Shown here in pieces: positions 11,404 to 22,620 of a stretch of DNA of 64,000 nucleotides. The notes beneath the pieces are model-generated. The model ran no database searches and was not told where the DNA came from. It was given only the letters and a program-made list of their open reading frames with translations. A program made the position numbers and the translations under genes. Within the stretch, counting starts at the first letter, position 1, and each line of letters starts with the position of its first letter. This DNA is from Diadema setosum (lineage: Eukaryota; Echinodermata; Echinoidea; Diadematoida; Diadematidae), in contig NC_092686.1 in NCBI RefSeq assembly GCF_964275005.1, forward strand, positions 45,754,333 through 45,818,332, written 5' to 3'.

Positions 11404-14388
11404 TCCAACTCAATAAATTGTTGATGGTTTTGCAAGCTCTGTTTGATAGCCAACTGTATGTTTTCCATCTGAAGAGGGCTGCATACCTCTACAGAGTTCA
11501 TAATAACAAGCATTGATTCATTGAACTGTACATGTCTTTCAAGTATTGTTCAATGGTGTGATCTTTCTCCATTGGCTGGTTCAATCAAGTAGCATACTGT
11601 ACACATGAATGTATGCCATTCATACATGCATAAAATTTGTTATATATGAATGACTGCAGATCAGACACCGTAACAGAATGCCTGATCACATTTATATATT
11701 CAGATATATATTCATATATTCATATATTCATGTAATCATATATTCATGTATTTATATATTCATATATGGACCTGTTGATCATTTGTGATTATTTGTAATT
11801 ATTCGTAATTATACAGTTACAGACAAGCCTGATTTCCCATAGACCATGTACAAAGTACAGCCGGGCCAAAGGCGGGGCCTAAGGCCGGACCCAAGGCCAC
11901 GGGCCTTAGCCCGGAACCAGGGGCCCAGAGCCCAAGTGGGCCCAGGCCCAGGGGCCCATAGCCCAAGTGGGCCCAGGCCCAGTGGCCCAGGGGCCCAAGG
12001 CCGGGCCGAGGCCAGGAGCCTAAGTGCGGGCCCAAGGCAGGGGGCCCAGGAGGCTGGGGGTACAGGATGCCAGGGGCCACCAGACTGAGACCGCAAAGAG
12101 TACCAGTCTTGACTTGCTGTGATAATGATGTGACAGGGCTGTGCATACACATATGTAAATACACTGTACAGGGCTGTGCATACACATATGTAAATACACT
12201 GTACAGGGCTGTGCATACACATGTGTAAATACACTAGCTGTACACTAACTACACGTATACACAGCCCAGTCGCTGTATAAATTGCGACAGGGCTGTACCT
12301 GAGCAGCCCACAATACAGAGCAAACACAAAGCGAATTTTACGATTGCATTTAGTTTTGATACTTGAAATCATTTTTTGTCACCTCAAACTCATAAAAAGA
12401 CAATCTTTATTAATGAGACTTCATACCGTACCTATTTTCCTGGGGTTATTTGTGGGAATTCTGCGATCTGGGTACTATTCGCAAATTTATCAACCTGTAA
12501 ACATATCAACTCTGATCATGTAACATGCATGTGTACATTTCTGTGTTCACTGCTGTGCTCCATGAACATGAATTCAACAACTACCACGAACATGAATATA
12601 ACAACTACCATGTGATAATGATCTTGCCAGTGGAAATATCCTGTAATAACAGCTACCAGGACAAAACTCACATACACTCTGATTCTGTATAGCAATCACT
12701 TTCAAAGCAATGTATGATACATTTCTGCCAGCTAAAAATTCTTAAATGTTGGTTCACCCATGTGAACGGGTACAGAAACTGAAGCCTAGGTGGTGGGTTA
12801 AGCAGAATCGCTGCTGCCCTTACAGTCCCACTCATATGTTTCATGTCAGTCTAATGCTAGTTTGTGGCAATAAGAGAGTGTGCCAAGCAGTTTGCCAAGC
12901 AGGGATTCAGCTGGATGTCGAAAGTGATTAGCCATTCTGACAATACCATTTAACAATTCCATACCACCTAAAACCCCAACCCTATCAAATTCTTTAGAAT
13001 TTCTGCTTTCAAAACAATAATAGGATAATCTGCAGACATAGTAGATTGTGTAATTCTTCTGTCACAAATCTGGTGTTACTGTGTTATTACCTCCACCAAG
13101 GGAGGAGGTTATGTTTTTGTTACCGTTTGTTCATTTGTTTGTTTGTTCGCCATGTGCAAAATAACTCAAAAAGTAGTAAACGGATTGGGATGAAACTTGC
13201 AGGAAAGGTTGAGAATGACACAAGTAACAAACGATTAACTTTTGGTAGTGATCCGAGAATTTTGGGGGAATTAATGAAGGATTTTTGATATTTTGGCAGG
13301 AAGGGTCAATGAACTTGGAGTTCAGGTTGCGCGTATTTGAGGTTTGCATGCGCGCACAAAAGTGCGTGCCAAAGTGCGTGCTCTAATTTCTGCTAGGGCG
13401 AAGCGGGCCGTGCATCTGAGGGTTTATGACGTAACAAAGGCGTCTATATTTGGAAATCGGGCAACTTTCAGCACACAATCCTATAAGTACGTATGGATGA
13501 AAATCACTGATATCTCTAGGAAGAACAAGATCAGTTGCGGAAATGAGCTGTATGCTTGGCAGAGGTCTGCGCTCTCAGAGTGCTTCTCTAGTTAATTCCT
13601 AACATTTTGCCTCCCACTCCCATCTCTCTACCTCTCTTTCTCTTTTTCTCTCTGTTTCTCTGTGTCTCTTACAGATATGGACCTGCCACCCAAGTAAGAT
13701 GGCTCCAAGACAACCAGACTACTGCTGCTAAGCCTACCACTGCAGCCAAAAGACCGGCATCAGCTGTGGAAAGGTATGATGTCAGGCTTGTCCCTGCTCA
13801 CTTGTCAGATTGTGTTTGACAGTCTATGAAATAAAGTTTTGATTATTTGTTTGTTTATTTGTTTTTTAAGTGTCCATGTTCTATCTCTTATCTGCTTGCA
13901 AAAATATTAGTGGCACACATTAGTGAAATTTGAGGAATATTGGGAAATCTATTTAAATTATGAATTTTTAAAGTTTTGTTATAACTTTATGAGCTCACAT
14001 TGCTGGGCAAGAAGACTGCAATTCACAATGTCACGGTAGGGCAACAATATAAAAGAAATGAACAGAATTCCACAATATTGATTTTTTTTTTATGAAAGAT
14101 GCACATTCCTTTGACTTGTTACTGACCTGTTAAGCCTAATATTAATCCCTCTCGCAAGTTTTTGTGGAGATAGTATACGGACTGTGAAAGGATAAAAAGT
14201 GAAATAAGGAAAGGTGTCAACAAGATTAAACTCTGAAGTAACATTTGGAGGCATTTTAAGGCTTTTCAATCCTTTTTTGTGTCTTTCCCAAATTCAACAA
14301 ATGTGTGTGTGTTTGATTGTCTCTTCTCTGCAGTCCACCTGGGAAGAAGGTCAAAGGTGAAACGGAAGCCGAGTCCAAGACTGCTTGA
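1..14388 (+). CDS. HCFC1: Host cell factor 1 (HCFC1) orthologue, 3' part of gene, 11 coding exons
   Basis: Transcriptional coregulator that tethers chromatin-modifying enzymes to DNA-bound factors in the nucleus. Coding exons by splice sites and phase: 1-66, 1682-1768, 2315-2399, 4040-4150, 4537-5151, 5445-5560, 5846-5992, 6850-7038, 8095-8366, 13675-13773, 14334-14388 (TGA 14386-14388). All introns are GT-AG and all junctions keep one frame, giving 613 residues plus stop. The C-terminal third is nearly colinear with human HCF-1: [64 protein letters not shown] and [12 protein letters not shown]. The N-terminal kelch propeller and any proteolytic-processing repeats lie left of the window. Invertebrates usually have one HCF gene, so this probably stands for both vertebrate HCFC1 and HCFC2. 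The identity is very secure; the first exon is called only from its open frame and donor (gtaaga at 67). Confidence 0.95.
2422..3178. mobile_element. TTAA-flanked non-autonomous DNA transposon (piggyBac-like MITE), HCFC1 intron
   Basis: The element is bounded by TTAA at 2422-2425 and 3175-3178 with terminal inverted repeats CCCTAACTAG (2426 on) and CTAGTTAGGG (ending 3174). It spans about 757 bp including the TTAA copies and has no coding capacity. TTAA target duplication plus a CCC/GGG terminus is the signature of the piggyBac superfamily. The interior is AT-rich, with a GC-rich right subterminal region containing poly-C/poly-G runs (3108-3135). Confidence 0.7.
3175..3267. mobile_element. 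Short TTAA-flanked inverted-repeat element abutting the previous one
   Basis: TTAACCCGTTTAGGA at 3175 faces TCCTCAATGGGTTAA ending 3267, so a 93-bp element is bounded by TTAA and CCC/GGG termini. A palindrome around ctcgagtatactcggg sits inside. It shares its left TTAA with the right TTAA of the larger element. Confidence 0.5.
4537..5151 (+). CDS. HCFC1: HCFC1 exon coding Ala/Pro/Glu-rich linker with repeated AEP units
   Basis: This 615-nt exon is much the largest HCFC1 exon in the window. From about 4605 to 4870 it codes a run of units of the form (A/T)EP(A/V/T)(K/T)A, roughly 17 EP steps including [20 protein letters not shown]. It then passes into an Ala/Pro/Thr stretch and an acidic tail ([15 protein letters not shown]). 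It starts after atgcag (4531-4536) and ends before gtcagt (5152), phase 2 in and phase 1 out. It corresponds in position to the poorly conserved region ahead of the C-terminal Fn3 domains in vertebrate HCF-1 and is probably disordered. The repetitive DNA leaves all frames partly open, so the overlapping reading frames here are shadows. Confidence 0.9.
5846..8366 (+). CDS. HCFC1: HCFC1 tandem fibronectin type III module (three exons)
   Basis: Exons 5846-5992, 6850-7038 and 8095-8366 code the paired Fn3 domains of the HCF-1 C-terminal subunit. In human HCF-1 this module (SAS1C) binds the N-terminal self-association region and holds the cleaved halves together. Fn3 hallmarks visible are W (QWYDVGV), [16 protein letters not shown] with the Tyr and Asn-Ala-x-Gly of strand [12 protein letters not shown] opening the second domain, and [15 protein letters not shown] closing it. 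Exon phases are 0-0, 0-0 and 0-2. The 1.05 kb intron before 8095 contains a TTAA-flanked inverted-repeat element; the 5.3 kb intron after 8366 holds several more repeats. Confidence 0.93.
6151..6188. repeat. GAT/GAC trinucleotide microsatellite
   Basis: Tandem gat units followed by gac units inside the HCFC1 intron between 5992 and 6850. The reading frames through it code poly-Asp by chance. Confidence 0.8.
7391..7957. mobile_element. TTAA-flanked MITE with long terminal inverted repeats, HCFC1 intron
   Basis: TTAAAGGACAAGTTCACCTT at 7391 and its inverted counterpart AAGGTGAACTTGTCCTTTAA ending 7957 bound a 567-bp element. The inverted repeat continues imperfectly for over 100 bp (cattaacataatgattgag against ctcaatccttatgttaatg). 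No coding sequence. The TTAA ends suggest a piggyBac-type origin. A diverged relative without clear ends lies at about 13885-14150. Confidence 0.75.
7961..8006. mobile_element. Right-end remnant of the 2422-3178 repeat family
   Basis: The sequence ends in cggcctgattagggttaa, closely matching the right terminus of the element at 2422-3178 (cggcctagttagggttaa). It directly follows the 7391-7957 element, and ttaacc precedes that element at 7386. This fits insertion of one TTAA element into another copy, although only the terminal segment remains. Confidence 0.4.
9141..10131. mobile_element. Hairpin-ended interspersed repeat (Helentron-like, non-autonomous), HCFC1 intron
   Basis: The left end is a stem-loop, TATGCCTCCGCCAAC then GTGGCCGGAGGCATTA (9146-9178). 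The outer arm recurs once, inverted, near the right end as TGGCGGAGGCATA (10089-10101). A second small hairpin GTCGCCGTAGCGAC (10107-10120) and a T-tract follow. The interior carries many ggtcaaaggtca motifs (around 9328-9352, 9490-9510, 9624-9650 and 9770-9785). Open frames run through it, but the translated text is low-complexity and shows no known domain. A terminal stem-loop sharing its arm with the opposite terminus is the arrangement described for Helitron2/Helentron elements; the assignment is inferred. Confidence 0.6.
10461..10990. mobile_element. Hairpin-ended repeat, truncated copy
   Basis: It begins with the near-perfect stem-loop GTATCCcccgaacagagttcggaGGATAC (10461-10489), built like the hairpin at 9146. 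Phrases such as 'ttcaaatttggcaggaaggtgtattatgg' follow, typical of the same repeat style. I found no inverted copy of GTATCC/GGATAC at a right end, so the copy looks truncated; the right boundary given is approximate. Confidence 0.4.
11369..11401. repeat. AC dinucleotide microsatellite
   Basis: About 16 tandem AC units in the last large HCFC1 intron. Confidence 0.9.
11855..12080. repeat. GC-rich low-complexity block of degenerate GGGCCC(A) units
   Basis: Irregular repeats of gggccca, aggcc and gtgggcccaggccc (two near-copies of 'agcccaagtgggcccaggccc') make a very GC-rich island in an AT-rich intron. Reading frames on both strands stay open because the sequence lacks A/T, so the Pro/Gly/Leu-rich translations are not evidence for a gene. 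Confidence 0.7.
12133..12236. repeat. 35-bp minisatellite, three copies
   Basis: The unit acagggctgtgcatacacat... is repeated at 12133, 12168 and 12203 with almost no change until the third copy diverges at its end. An inverted partner of the acagggctg motif occurs downstream (cacagcccag near 12262, then gacagggctg near 12287), making this a small palindromic cluster next to the GC-rich block. Confidence 0.85.
13087..13593. mobile_element. Hairpin-ended interspersed repeat (Helentron-like), HCFC1 intron
   Basis: The left stem-loop is ACCTCCaccaaggGAGGAGGT (13089-13109). The right end holds CTTGGCAGAGGT (13555-13566), the inverted counterpart of the left ACCTCCACCAAG with two changes, followed by ctgcgctctcagagtgc. 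The element is about 0.5 kb, non-coding, and ends just before the polypyrimidine tract of the 13675 exon. Confidence 0.55.
13675..14388 (+). CDS. HCFC1: HCFC1 last two exons: end of Fn3 and bipartite nuclear localisation tail
   Basis: Exon 13675-13773 follows a strong polypyrimidine tract (ctctctctgtttctctgtgtctcttacag) and codes [15 protein letters not shown] plus a Thr/Ala linker ending [10 protein letters not shown]. Exon 14334-14388 codes [18 protein letters not shown] and stop. KR followed about ten residues later by KKVK matches the position and spacing of the human HCF-1 C-terminal nuclear localisation signal (KRP...PKKSK). The C-terminus is therefore complete. Confidence 0.92.
13885..14150. 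mobile_element. Diverged relative of the 7391-7957 element
   Basis: Shared blocks include agtgaaatttgaggaatattgg, ttatgaatttttaaagttttg and the order of following motifs (caacaatataaa, a T-run, ttactgacctgttaagcctaatattaat). Both termini are eroded, so this copy is older than the intact one upstream. Confidence 0.45.
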
Positions 14389-17300
14389 GACCAGGCTCTA
14401 AACTTGTGAGGATGTTCTCAAACCAGTCACAGCATCCCAGAAATCTTTCAACAAGGAGGCATTATTAATATTCATGACCCATAGTAACTCAGACAGTTCC
14501 CACCCCAAGAATAGTTTAAGAAGGTAAAACGTGGTTCGCTTGAAAGGAACAGGAAAAGGAGAGCGATCCTTTCTGGTGTAACGTGATATCTCCAAACATC
14601 TCAGAGGTTTCTTGTAAATTGAGCACTCCATGTGTATCCTGTACAGTGCTTTTTGTTTCTTTATATTCACTGCAGCATCAGAGGCAGAGTTAAAGAGCAG
14701 TCAACATATAGGGGCAATTTCCTTGCAAATAATTTCACAACTGAACTGGATGGAAAGGTCACACAGCAATCAGAATCGGTCTCCGTGTGTCTGTTCAGAT
14801 TTGGAAAGTGTATATAAGGTCCCAAACAAGGCAACAACAAAAAAATTCGTCAGCAGGCTGACAAGTTTGCTCGCTGAGCAGAATATGTCTGCATGGACTG
14901 TACCAATTAACAGTCACAGTCCATCACTTCTTTCCATTCATTTCTTGTGTACACAAGTCACTTTGCCTCGGGCAAAAGACATGGAAGGTTGTCCGTTTTG
15001 TACAGTACCGTAACTCTCGGAGATGGAGTTTGCGACGTCTTCAGCTGATTGCATATCAGACGTTTTGCTACATCGACCGTTTCTAGGCTGTCTTTACAAT
15101 CATTGCCCACGTACACATGGGTGTGTTATGGGTATCAACAGTTAGGAGCAAAGTCTGGTGTTTCATGTGAGTACACCAACTGTGTCGAACAGCTGAAATC
15201 ACATTCCAGTGTTTCAAATCAGGATCTTCACTCCTCTTGAATTACTGATTCTCATATGGTATTTTATCTTCCGGCTTTGATAGATTATCCACGCAATTTG
15301 AAAGTTACGTATGCCACCATGAGCTGTAGGAACAGAAAAGAAAGAAAGAAGAACAAGAATAGGGTGTCAGTGATAGAGTACAGGCAGAAGCCTTTTTCAT
15401 TTGTTCCTTAACAATGAACATTTTACCCTGTGTCGTTGTTGCATTTCAGGTAGCGAATCAAAAGAAAGTTCTGTTTTTAGCACGTGTGTATGCAGCAAAT
15501 CAATGTTTTGGAACTTTGTCATATATGGCTGACCAACTGGACTGTACATGGTGACAGGGGTCTGATAATATCCAAGGGACTGAAATCCCCACCATCGCTA
15601 CGTACCAATTTGGTTTGTTGAATTTCTGCTGTGCTCAAGAAATCAAGAAGAGTTTGATAGCAGTTGGTCAGTGATTGTTATTGTCTCTTTTTCGGTTACC
15701 ATTTGTACTTGACTTCAGAGTTAAATGCTTGACCTTATTGCATTAGGTTCAGTGCCCTCTGTTGCTGACTTCTTGTGGGGGCGTGGCTGAGGATTCTGCC
15801 GTAATACCCCAATGTGATTGGATGGAAGGGGAAAGGAGGGCGGGGCAACACCTTGTCTGTGTTGAATAGTGCCCTGCCCATATTTAGTCCCTGACCTATT
15901 CTAATGATGGGGCCAAGTACATCCACGTATTTTGGAGACATGGATATAAAGTCCATGGTGAAGGCCTTTACCATGTATATCTGTACTGCACGCAGTTTAC
16001 ATATTATCGATCATATCATTTGACTCTCTTTTTTTTCTTTTTTCTTTTTTACTTTTTTTTGCTTCCTTTTCTTCTTCTTTTAAAGACATCTCGAGCTGAC
16101 ATTGTACTTTCTTGAGTATTGTTGGATGTTTATTTCTATCCACCAGAAGAAGTTTATGTTCACTCTTGTTGGCTTTGTGAAACACTGGTGCATTTTTTGT
16201 GTTTATTTTGTACATTTACATGAGGCATTACCAGCATCAACATATTTATTTTGTACAAAGAGTGTTGTGTACACAAGAAAAGTAGATGAAATATACAAGT
16301 AGTATTTTTTTTTTTTAATTGTACAAGAGAGAACAAGTGGGGTGACTGTACAAAGAAATATGTGATTATTGTGTAGAGAAAACCAAAACAAACGTTGAGG
16401 CAAACCATGTAATTATGTAATATAAAGATCAGTTTATGTGCATGATTTCATTGTTTTTAGATATATTCTGGAGTGGGGAGGGCTGTTGAAATTTAAAAAT
16501 GATTGTGAGCAAAGTAGTCTGCCAGATAAGGTACACGTCCATGATCGTTTTGTTGGTCAGTCACTTTATTGCAGGCACTACGCTTGGCCTGCTCTATAGT
16601 AGTGTGACCCGTATCTCTTGATCTGGCTTTATAGATGTCTGTCTGTCATGACAAGGTTTACATGCTGCCGGGGGGAACTGTCTTAGATTTCAAATCAATC
16701 ATTAGATTTCCCCATCCTTGTTGGGTTGTACAAATCTCATTCCTGGGTGTCTGCAATTTGTTGTGTCATCTTCTCTGGTGTTGGATGTACTAGATGCATT
16801 TCGTGAAATAGAAATGTGCACTCTTTGGGCTGTTTTGGTGCAAGTAATCTCTCCCATTTTTGTATGCATCTTATGTATCTAGAGAGTTTGCCAAAAGTAA
16901 ACTTCCTGGTCGTTACTTTTATGTGTATCATGGAAAGTGGAACCAACTATTCTCAATCTCCGTACAAAGTAGTCGGGTCGGCTGGCATACCATGCATCTA
17001 GACTTACATTGCAGCCAGCGTTTGTAGCTGACAAGAACACCTTTCTGCTCAACCGACATTGTCAATGGACTTGATCACTAGCACAACAGATGCATGTGTT
17101 GTTTTGCATGTATCAGCAGTGTATTGGTTCTTCCTACTGATTGTGTAATACCCAGAGATATGAGGTTGTGCCAGTAGTAATGTTTACATCCACTAACAAT
17201 AAGAGTTGATGGGTGCTGAAGGCGACTTCCAAGGCGATTCTGACATGAAGGTTGTTGGTTTGGGGTTGTTGTTTTTTCTTGTGCTTGCCAGCAAGCAAAT

Positions 17301-18055
17301 GATATTCAATGACAGGACGATCTCAATGAGAATTGTTATGGATACAATAAATCTGCCATCATTATTTTGAATTCTTTTCTTTTCTTTTCTTTTTTGAGGA
17401 TATAATACATGAGTTTATGTTTGTCTGTTTTTACTGAAATTATCTGACAAGATGTTGACTTACACCTGTGATTGTTTATAAAGATTAATCAATTAATGGA
17501 AAAATCAACTGGATTTTTTGTTTATGTGACCTCCATCAGTCAAGTTAGTGTATTATATGAATATCAAAGTCATTCCAAAACTTGGGGGCACGGTCAGATT
17601 TTGACAATAATGACAAAGTTATTGAAAGACCTCGGTCATCTTCCAAATGGACGTAAAATTGAATTGTGAGAGATATTGGGACAAAAGAACATCGACTTGG
17701 GTGCAGCAGTTATCAATACAGTATTGGCAGTTGTAAGGGCAAAAGCAAACTGCATTGAAAGTTTGTGTATCATACTGTGTACATATCATTTTACGTTCAC
17801 AATTTATCTTGAAATGTAGTATTGTGTTATCTTTTGTGATATATCTGCATGCAATGTAAGCTGATCTGCTTCATGTACAATGCTATGATGAAAGGGCCCT
17901 TTGTTTGAAAAGGTTTTCCTTTCCGTGCATTTTGGCTGATTTCATGTAGATGCTTTGGAACTTGTAGCTGTCTATTTCTCTGCCGGCTAGATTTCTTGTA
18001 AAATAAAAAATGTCATAAATTCATCATTTGTAATAAAAACTTTATGTGCTGTATA
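14389..18055 (+). other. HCFC1: HCFC1 3' UTR (probable extent)
   Basis: No coding exon is recognisable after the HCFC1 stop. Polyadenylation hexamers AATAAA occur at 17346-17351, 18002-18007 and 18032-18037; the closely spaced pair near 18.0 kb followed by T/G-rich sequence is the best cleavage candidate, giving a UTR of about 3.65 kb. A further AATAAA followed by A-rich sequence at about 20467 could mark an alternative longer end. The short open frames scattered through this stretch have no recognisable content. The exact end needs transcript data. Confidence 0.5.
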
Positions 18056-21000
18056 TGAGGGCTTTACCTTTTCCTTTTACTTTGGGAATTATGCAGAATT
18101 TCAAATGTTGCTTTTGAATCATATAAAAACATACGCAATCAGACATCTGAATATGTCACTTTATTTCTTTTGAAAAAGGGAATGAAATGTGTTGTTTTTA
18201 AATGAGACTAGAATATATATTACAAGGATAGAAATTCATAGAGCTGTGTAAATATGCAAATAGATTTGATGAATGGCCTTAGATTTGAAGTGACTGAAAA
18301 AAAAGAGAATTCAAATCACAGATAAATTGTTACCATGCATAAAAAAGATGATTTTTTTTTTTCACACTATATATTTATGACACCCCTCCAAAATCAACTA
18401 TGATGTTGCTGTAGCAGCCCACAGATTTCTTTTCCTCAAGAAATCCTAGAGTTAGACTTTTCTTCTCCTTTAACTGTTTGACCTGTCAAGATCTCTTCTT
18501 CTTCTTGTGCATTTTTGACAGTTTCACATTCGTAAGATCTTTCTCACTTTTTTTCCAGGCAGTTTGAGGCCCAAATATTACGGTTGGATATTTATGTGAG
18601 TAAGGTAATGAGAGTACAATGTACCCAAAATAAGTGCCAATGAAATGAATTCATATTTATGTGCAACGCTGAAGAACATAACGGAAAGATGAATGAACAA
18701 ACTTGTTTTGAAAAATGCTAGGTTAGTCACCCGTTTTATGGTTGATTTGGGTAAGCCCCCCCCCCCCCCCAACATTCCAAACATCACAATTTATACTTGG
18801 ATTGCCAAATTAGTGCACTGATGGGTAAATTTCTTTGTCTGTTGTGTGGTTTGCTTTCAAATTTTGAGTGTCGCAGACACCAACCTTGTCAGCACATGGT
18901 CACTGGTGTTGGTCACGGATGATTCATCCATAAACTTTTATCCATGGAAGAGAGCATGATTCACAAAGTTCATTGTCATTTCTTCATCCTTTACTGTAAT
19001 GTTACATTGCAGTCACTCGTCAAAATGTGTGTCAATACATTGCATTTTGAATTAGACCATTACGTCTGCAGGTTTCTGGTACAGACCGTCATTCAAAAAG
19101 GTGTATACGTCGAGTATGCTGCTTTTGGGAGAAAGTTCGCACGGTTTGAGTAGCCAGAAATTTATGAGGAGTCCTGCCTTCGATGCCGTATGTCTCTTCC
19201 TTGGACCTTTCTGTGCACTTATTTCATTCTTACCAAAACTGCTGATCTCCCTGCTTTGCTGCATTCAGACGCGTGCGAAAGACACAGAAATATTGGAAGC
19301 TTGTGCAAGCACGGGGAAGGTGATTAAATATACCAGCACATGTGTGCTCAGATCAGTAGAAGAGGTCTTGCTGGTGTAGGGAATGTGTCAGATTAAAACA
19401 GAGGTCATGCACAAACACAGGATTTTAATGGAAGGAAAGAGACAAGTTGTTCGGGAATATGAATTTCATTTAAGAGATTGTGTGTATCTTTTTGGAACGA
19501 AGCTTTTCTTCTGATGTTCTCATAACCAAATGTACTCCTTTTCTGGCTGGTATATACATACGTATTTCTCCCCATTTCTGGAGGTGGAGGCACGTTTCTT
19601 CATACTTGGAAATGAGATCTAGGTGCAGACAAACAACTGCTGGAGGAAATGTGATGTATACCTCAGCTTTTTAGCAGTGCTTCCAAGTAGTCCATTGGAG
19701 AATTGCGCTAGACACCAGAACTTCTCTCTTTTATGTGCGAGCTGCATCCTGAAATACCATACAGTAGGAGGGAGGGAATTTATGGCATTTCATTCCTCTT
19801 GCAAAAGGGGAAATGAATTTATTGAAGGCTTGGTAGTATCCAGTATAATCATTTTGACAGTTTACCGTTGTGTTTTTAAGAGTCATGAGAAACGTTTCTT
19901 TTAGCTGTTTGTGGAGAAAATGAGAACTTAATTTCTTCAGTGGATGAAATTTAGCATGTTTAGAAACATGAGACACAGTGGCCAGAATTTGCAGAGTTAG
20001 TTTTAATTTAGTCCATGGATTATTTACGCAAATTTCAATTGCGTAAGCGTGCATGACACAGCACTTACTGCGACCGACAACTGAAATGAAAACTCCCTGA
20101 CATACGCATGTGATAGGTACACCTATTTTGTGCTCGTGTTAGTCCATTAATGGACTAAATGTATACCATGGATTTGATTTAAACTCCCTTTTTGAATTTG
20201 GGCCAAGGAAACAAGACTTGGAAAATAATAGTTTAAAATATGAAATGAAATAAGTGACTGGTTTCCTGTACAGATTGTGAGAGTAGAGTTTACTGTCCCA
20301 CAAATGTGTTCTTTCTTGAGTTTTGTTGAACGTTGTAAAGCTGCATTTTTGTGTGTGTACAAAAGAAATGTCTGTAATGCAGTTTGTTGTAAATACCATC
20401 TAACACTTTTATTTTGTGTGCATGTATGTCACGTAGTGCCCCTATTTGTGTATTTCTTAGAATGATGAATAAAAAAAAAACTTGTATATTTCCACGGAAG
20501 TTTGCATACAATTGATTCTTTAATGTTGGGATATGTTGTCTGTGTTCCAGAGTGATGATGTGAGATGTCGGTTGCATTTACTGTCTGAAGAAGAACACAA
20601 AACAAATCAAAATAGCCAAAAAGAGAACAAACACACTTTGGTTTCAACCTGATCATTTTGGTGCCACAAAACTTCAGAATTCAGGATTGTCTGAAGGTGT
20701 AGTCAATGCAACCAGGGAGGTGAGAGGAAACCTCCCTGATGCAACCTACGGTAGACAGCCATTTTGCAGAGCCCATACTCTAGCATGTTTATGTTGCTGT
20801 GACTTAAGGGTTTCATAAATTTCCTTGCATCAAAGAAGTCAAAACCATTCGTCCAAGCAATTTTCCATTCCATGTAATATTACTTCATGTACATGTATAT
20901 CTTATTGTTTAAGCAAGTGATTGATTCATGGGGCAGCCAACTTTATGAAGCCTGTTCAGTAATTCAGGTGGATTAACAATAAATTTGGCACACATAGCAT

Positions 21001-22214
21001 TTTGTAGATGCATATACAGTTGTACATTCACATGATGGTGAACAGACTGCTACTCTTGAAGTGGGCAATTTTTTTTTTCTATACTGAATTTCAAGATATT
21101 GTGCGATTTATACTCCTTGTGTATGTACATATGTATTATTCAACAGACAGATACGTTTTGGTATATATCAATTATTACAGTGTTCGCCCCATGTTCTATG
21201 CTTGGAAGGTATACAGAAACTTAATTCATACACATGCACACTTCCTTCATAAAGTTCAATATACTTGACTACACTGCAACGGGGCAACAAGTATATTCTG
21301 ATATATTGCAGATTTATTAATCAACATTGATATATTTCATTTTTCCTTCTCATTTATCAAAGAAATAATGCCATGTCTTGATGGAATATTATAGTAATCA
21401 ATAAATTGAGAGTTTATAAAATTCTCTATGTCTGACGATACAAAAAGGAAACGTCATATTTACAATTGCAAAGCACACAATTTGGGTCAGAGTTTCTGAA
21501 ATATATCCAACTATGCAAAAATCAGCATACTTCTCTCTCACCATGGTTTCCATTCAATACTTGTTTGGGTTTAGGTCAAACCTTCTCACTACATAGTTTA
21601 TAAATCAGTTTGGACAGCTCGCACACTCTTTTTACTGCAAAACTACATACATATAGTACTGTATTTTGTGCGACAGAACTAGGGAATGGGAAAATATAAA
21701 GTTGCAAAATTCAACGAGGATTACATTGAAAATAAGCAAAGAGATTTAAAGTCTCGTCAAATACATGTAAACACAGAGGGTAAGAAAAGTTTTTTCGTTG
21801 ATGTTGAGCAAAGAGTACCAAAGTAGATGGTTGACATGAGATAGCTGGAGCTCTCTCTTTTCTGTTATAAAATATGTCACTGATCAAGCCATAAAACTTT
21901 GGTCTACCTATCTAGAATTATATGACATCGAACCGCCAGCTAGTCTGCTCAGGATGGGGCTTTGTGACATAACATGCCCATTTATGGGAAATGTTAAACC
22001 GATCTTTCATTGACTCAAGCAGTTTTATACGTGAAGGAGGAAAAGGAGCATGAAAGTGTGTTAGCTTGCTATCAAGAAGACACAGACACCTTTGCCATGC
22101 GGGAGGTTGCTGTCAGAATTGAGAAGAGGAAATAAGGATTTGTTCACAATGTCAATCACTTTTTGTACAACTGGTTCATGGAGGGACTCCAACAGGGCTG
22201 AGTAACGTTCTTAA

Positions 22215-22301
22215 GGGCCCATTTCATAAAGACCGAGTGCAAGACTGATCGTATGATGAATCGAGCGTACGATCAATCACAACTCTTTATAAAATGGGCC
22301 C
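22215..22301. mobile_element. Compact 87-bp inverted-repeat element, GGGCCCATTT ends
   Basis: GGGCCCATTTCATAAAGA at the left faces TCTTTATAAAATGGGCCC at the right, an 18-bp inverted repeat with one mismatch. The centre is also self-complementary (gatcgtatg... and ...gcgtacgatc). The arrangement resembles the larger element at 43351-43551. Confidence 0.65.
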
Positions 22302-22329
22302 AAGTGGTACTGGCAACCGAATACTGATG

Positions 22330-22620
22330 TCACTTTCCCTACTGATCCTTGTCCAGGTAAGAGAAGCAAGAAGTTCAACTGAAATGGAGAAGCTAGGCTT
22401 CAAGAGAGAGCTGTATGAACTCTCCCGTGCAGGGACTCCAGACTGACATTGTGACCACAGACAAGAACATGAAGATATGTAAATATCTGAGGGACTAGTA
22501 CCCAGAAATCATTTTATCAGTCTGATGTCTGGCATATGATGAAGCCACTCACTTCAAAACATTGACTGTCTCAGCCAAACAAAAAGGACTGGAAGAGCCT
22601 GGTTCATGGATAAGAACTGC
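22330..22620 (+). pseudogene. DNA-transposon transposase relic
   Basis: Plus-strand fragments in shifting frames read EMEKLGFKRELYELSRAG, then DIVTTDKNMKICKYLRD, then KGLEEPGSWIRTAWN, separated by stops. The succession 'TTD+..I.K.LR..YP.I' followed by a Lys-rich stretch and 'GxEELxxWIRS' recalls a transposase-like protein common in cnidarian, fish and echinoderm genomes, from memory. The sequence is dead: several in-frame stops and at least one frame change. The compact element at 22215 sits immediately upstream, possibly inserted into the same old copy. Superfamily assignment is not possible by eye. Confidence 0.4.

Noticed and set aside
11809-12372. 187-codon minus-strand frame rich in Gly, Pro and Leu
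   Set aside because: It is open only because the GGGCCC block and the 35-bp minisatellite lack stops; the protein is a direct image of the DNA repeats.
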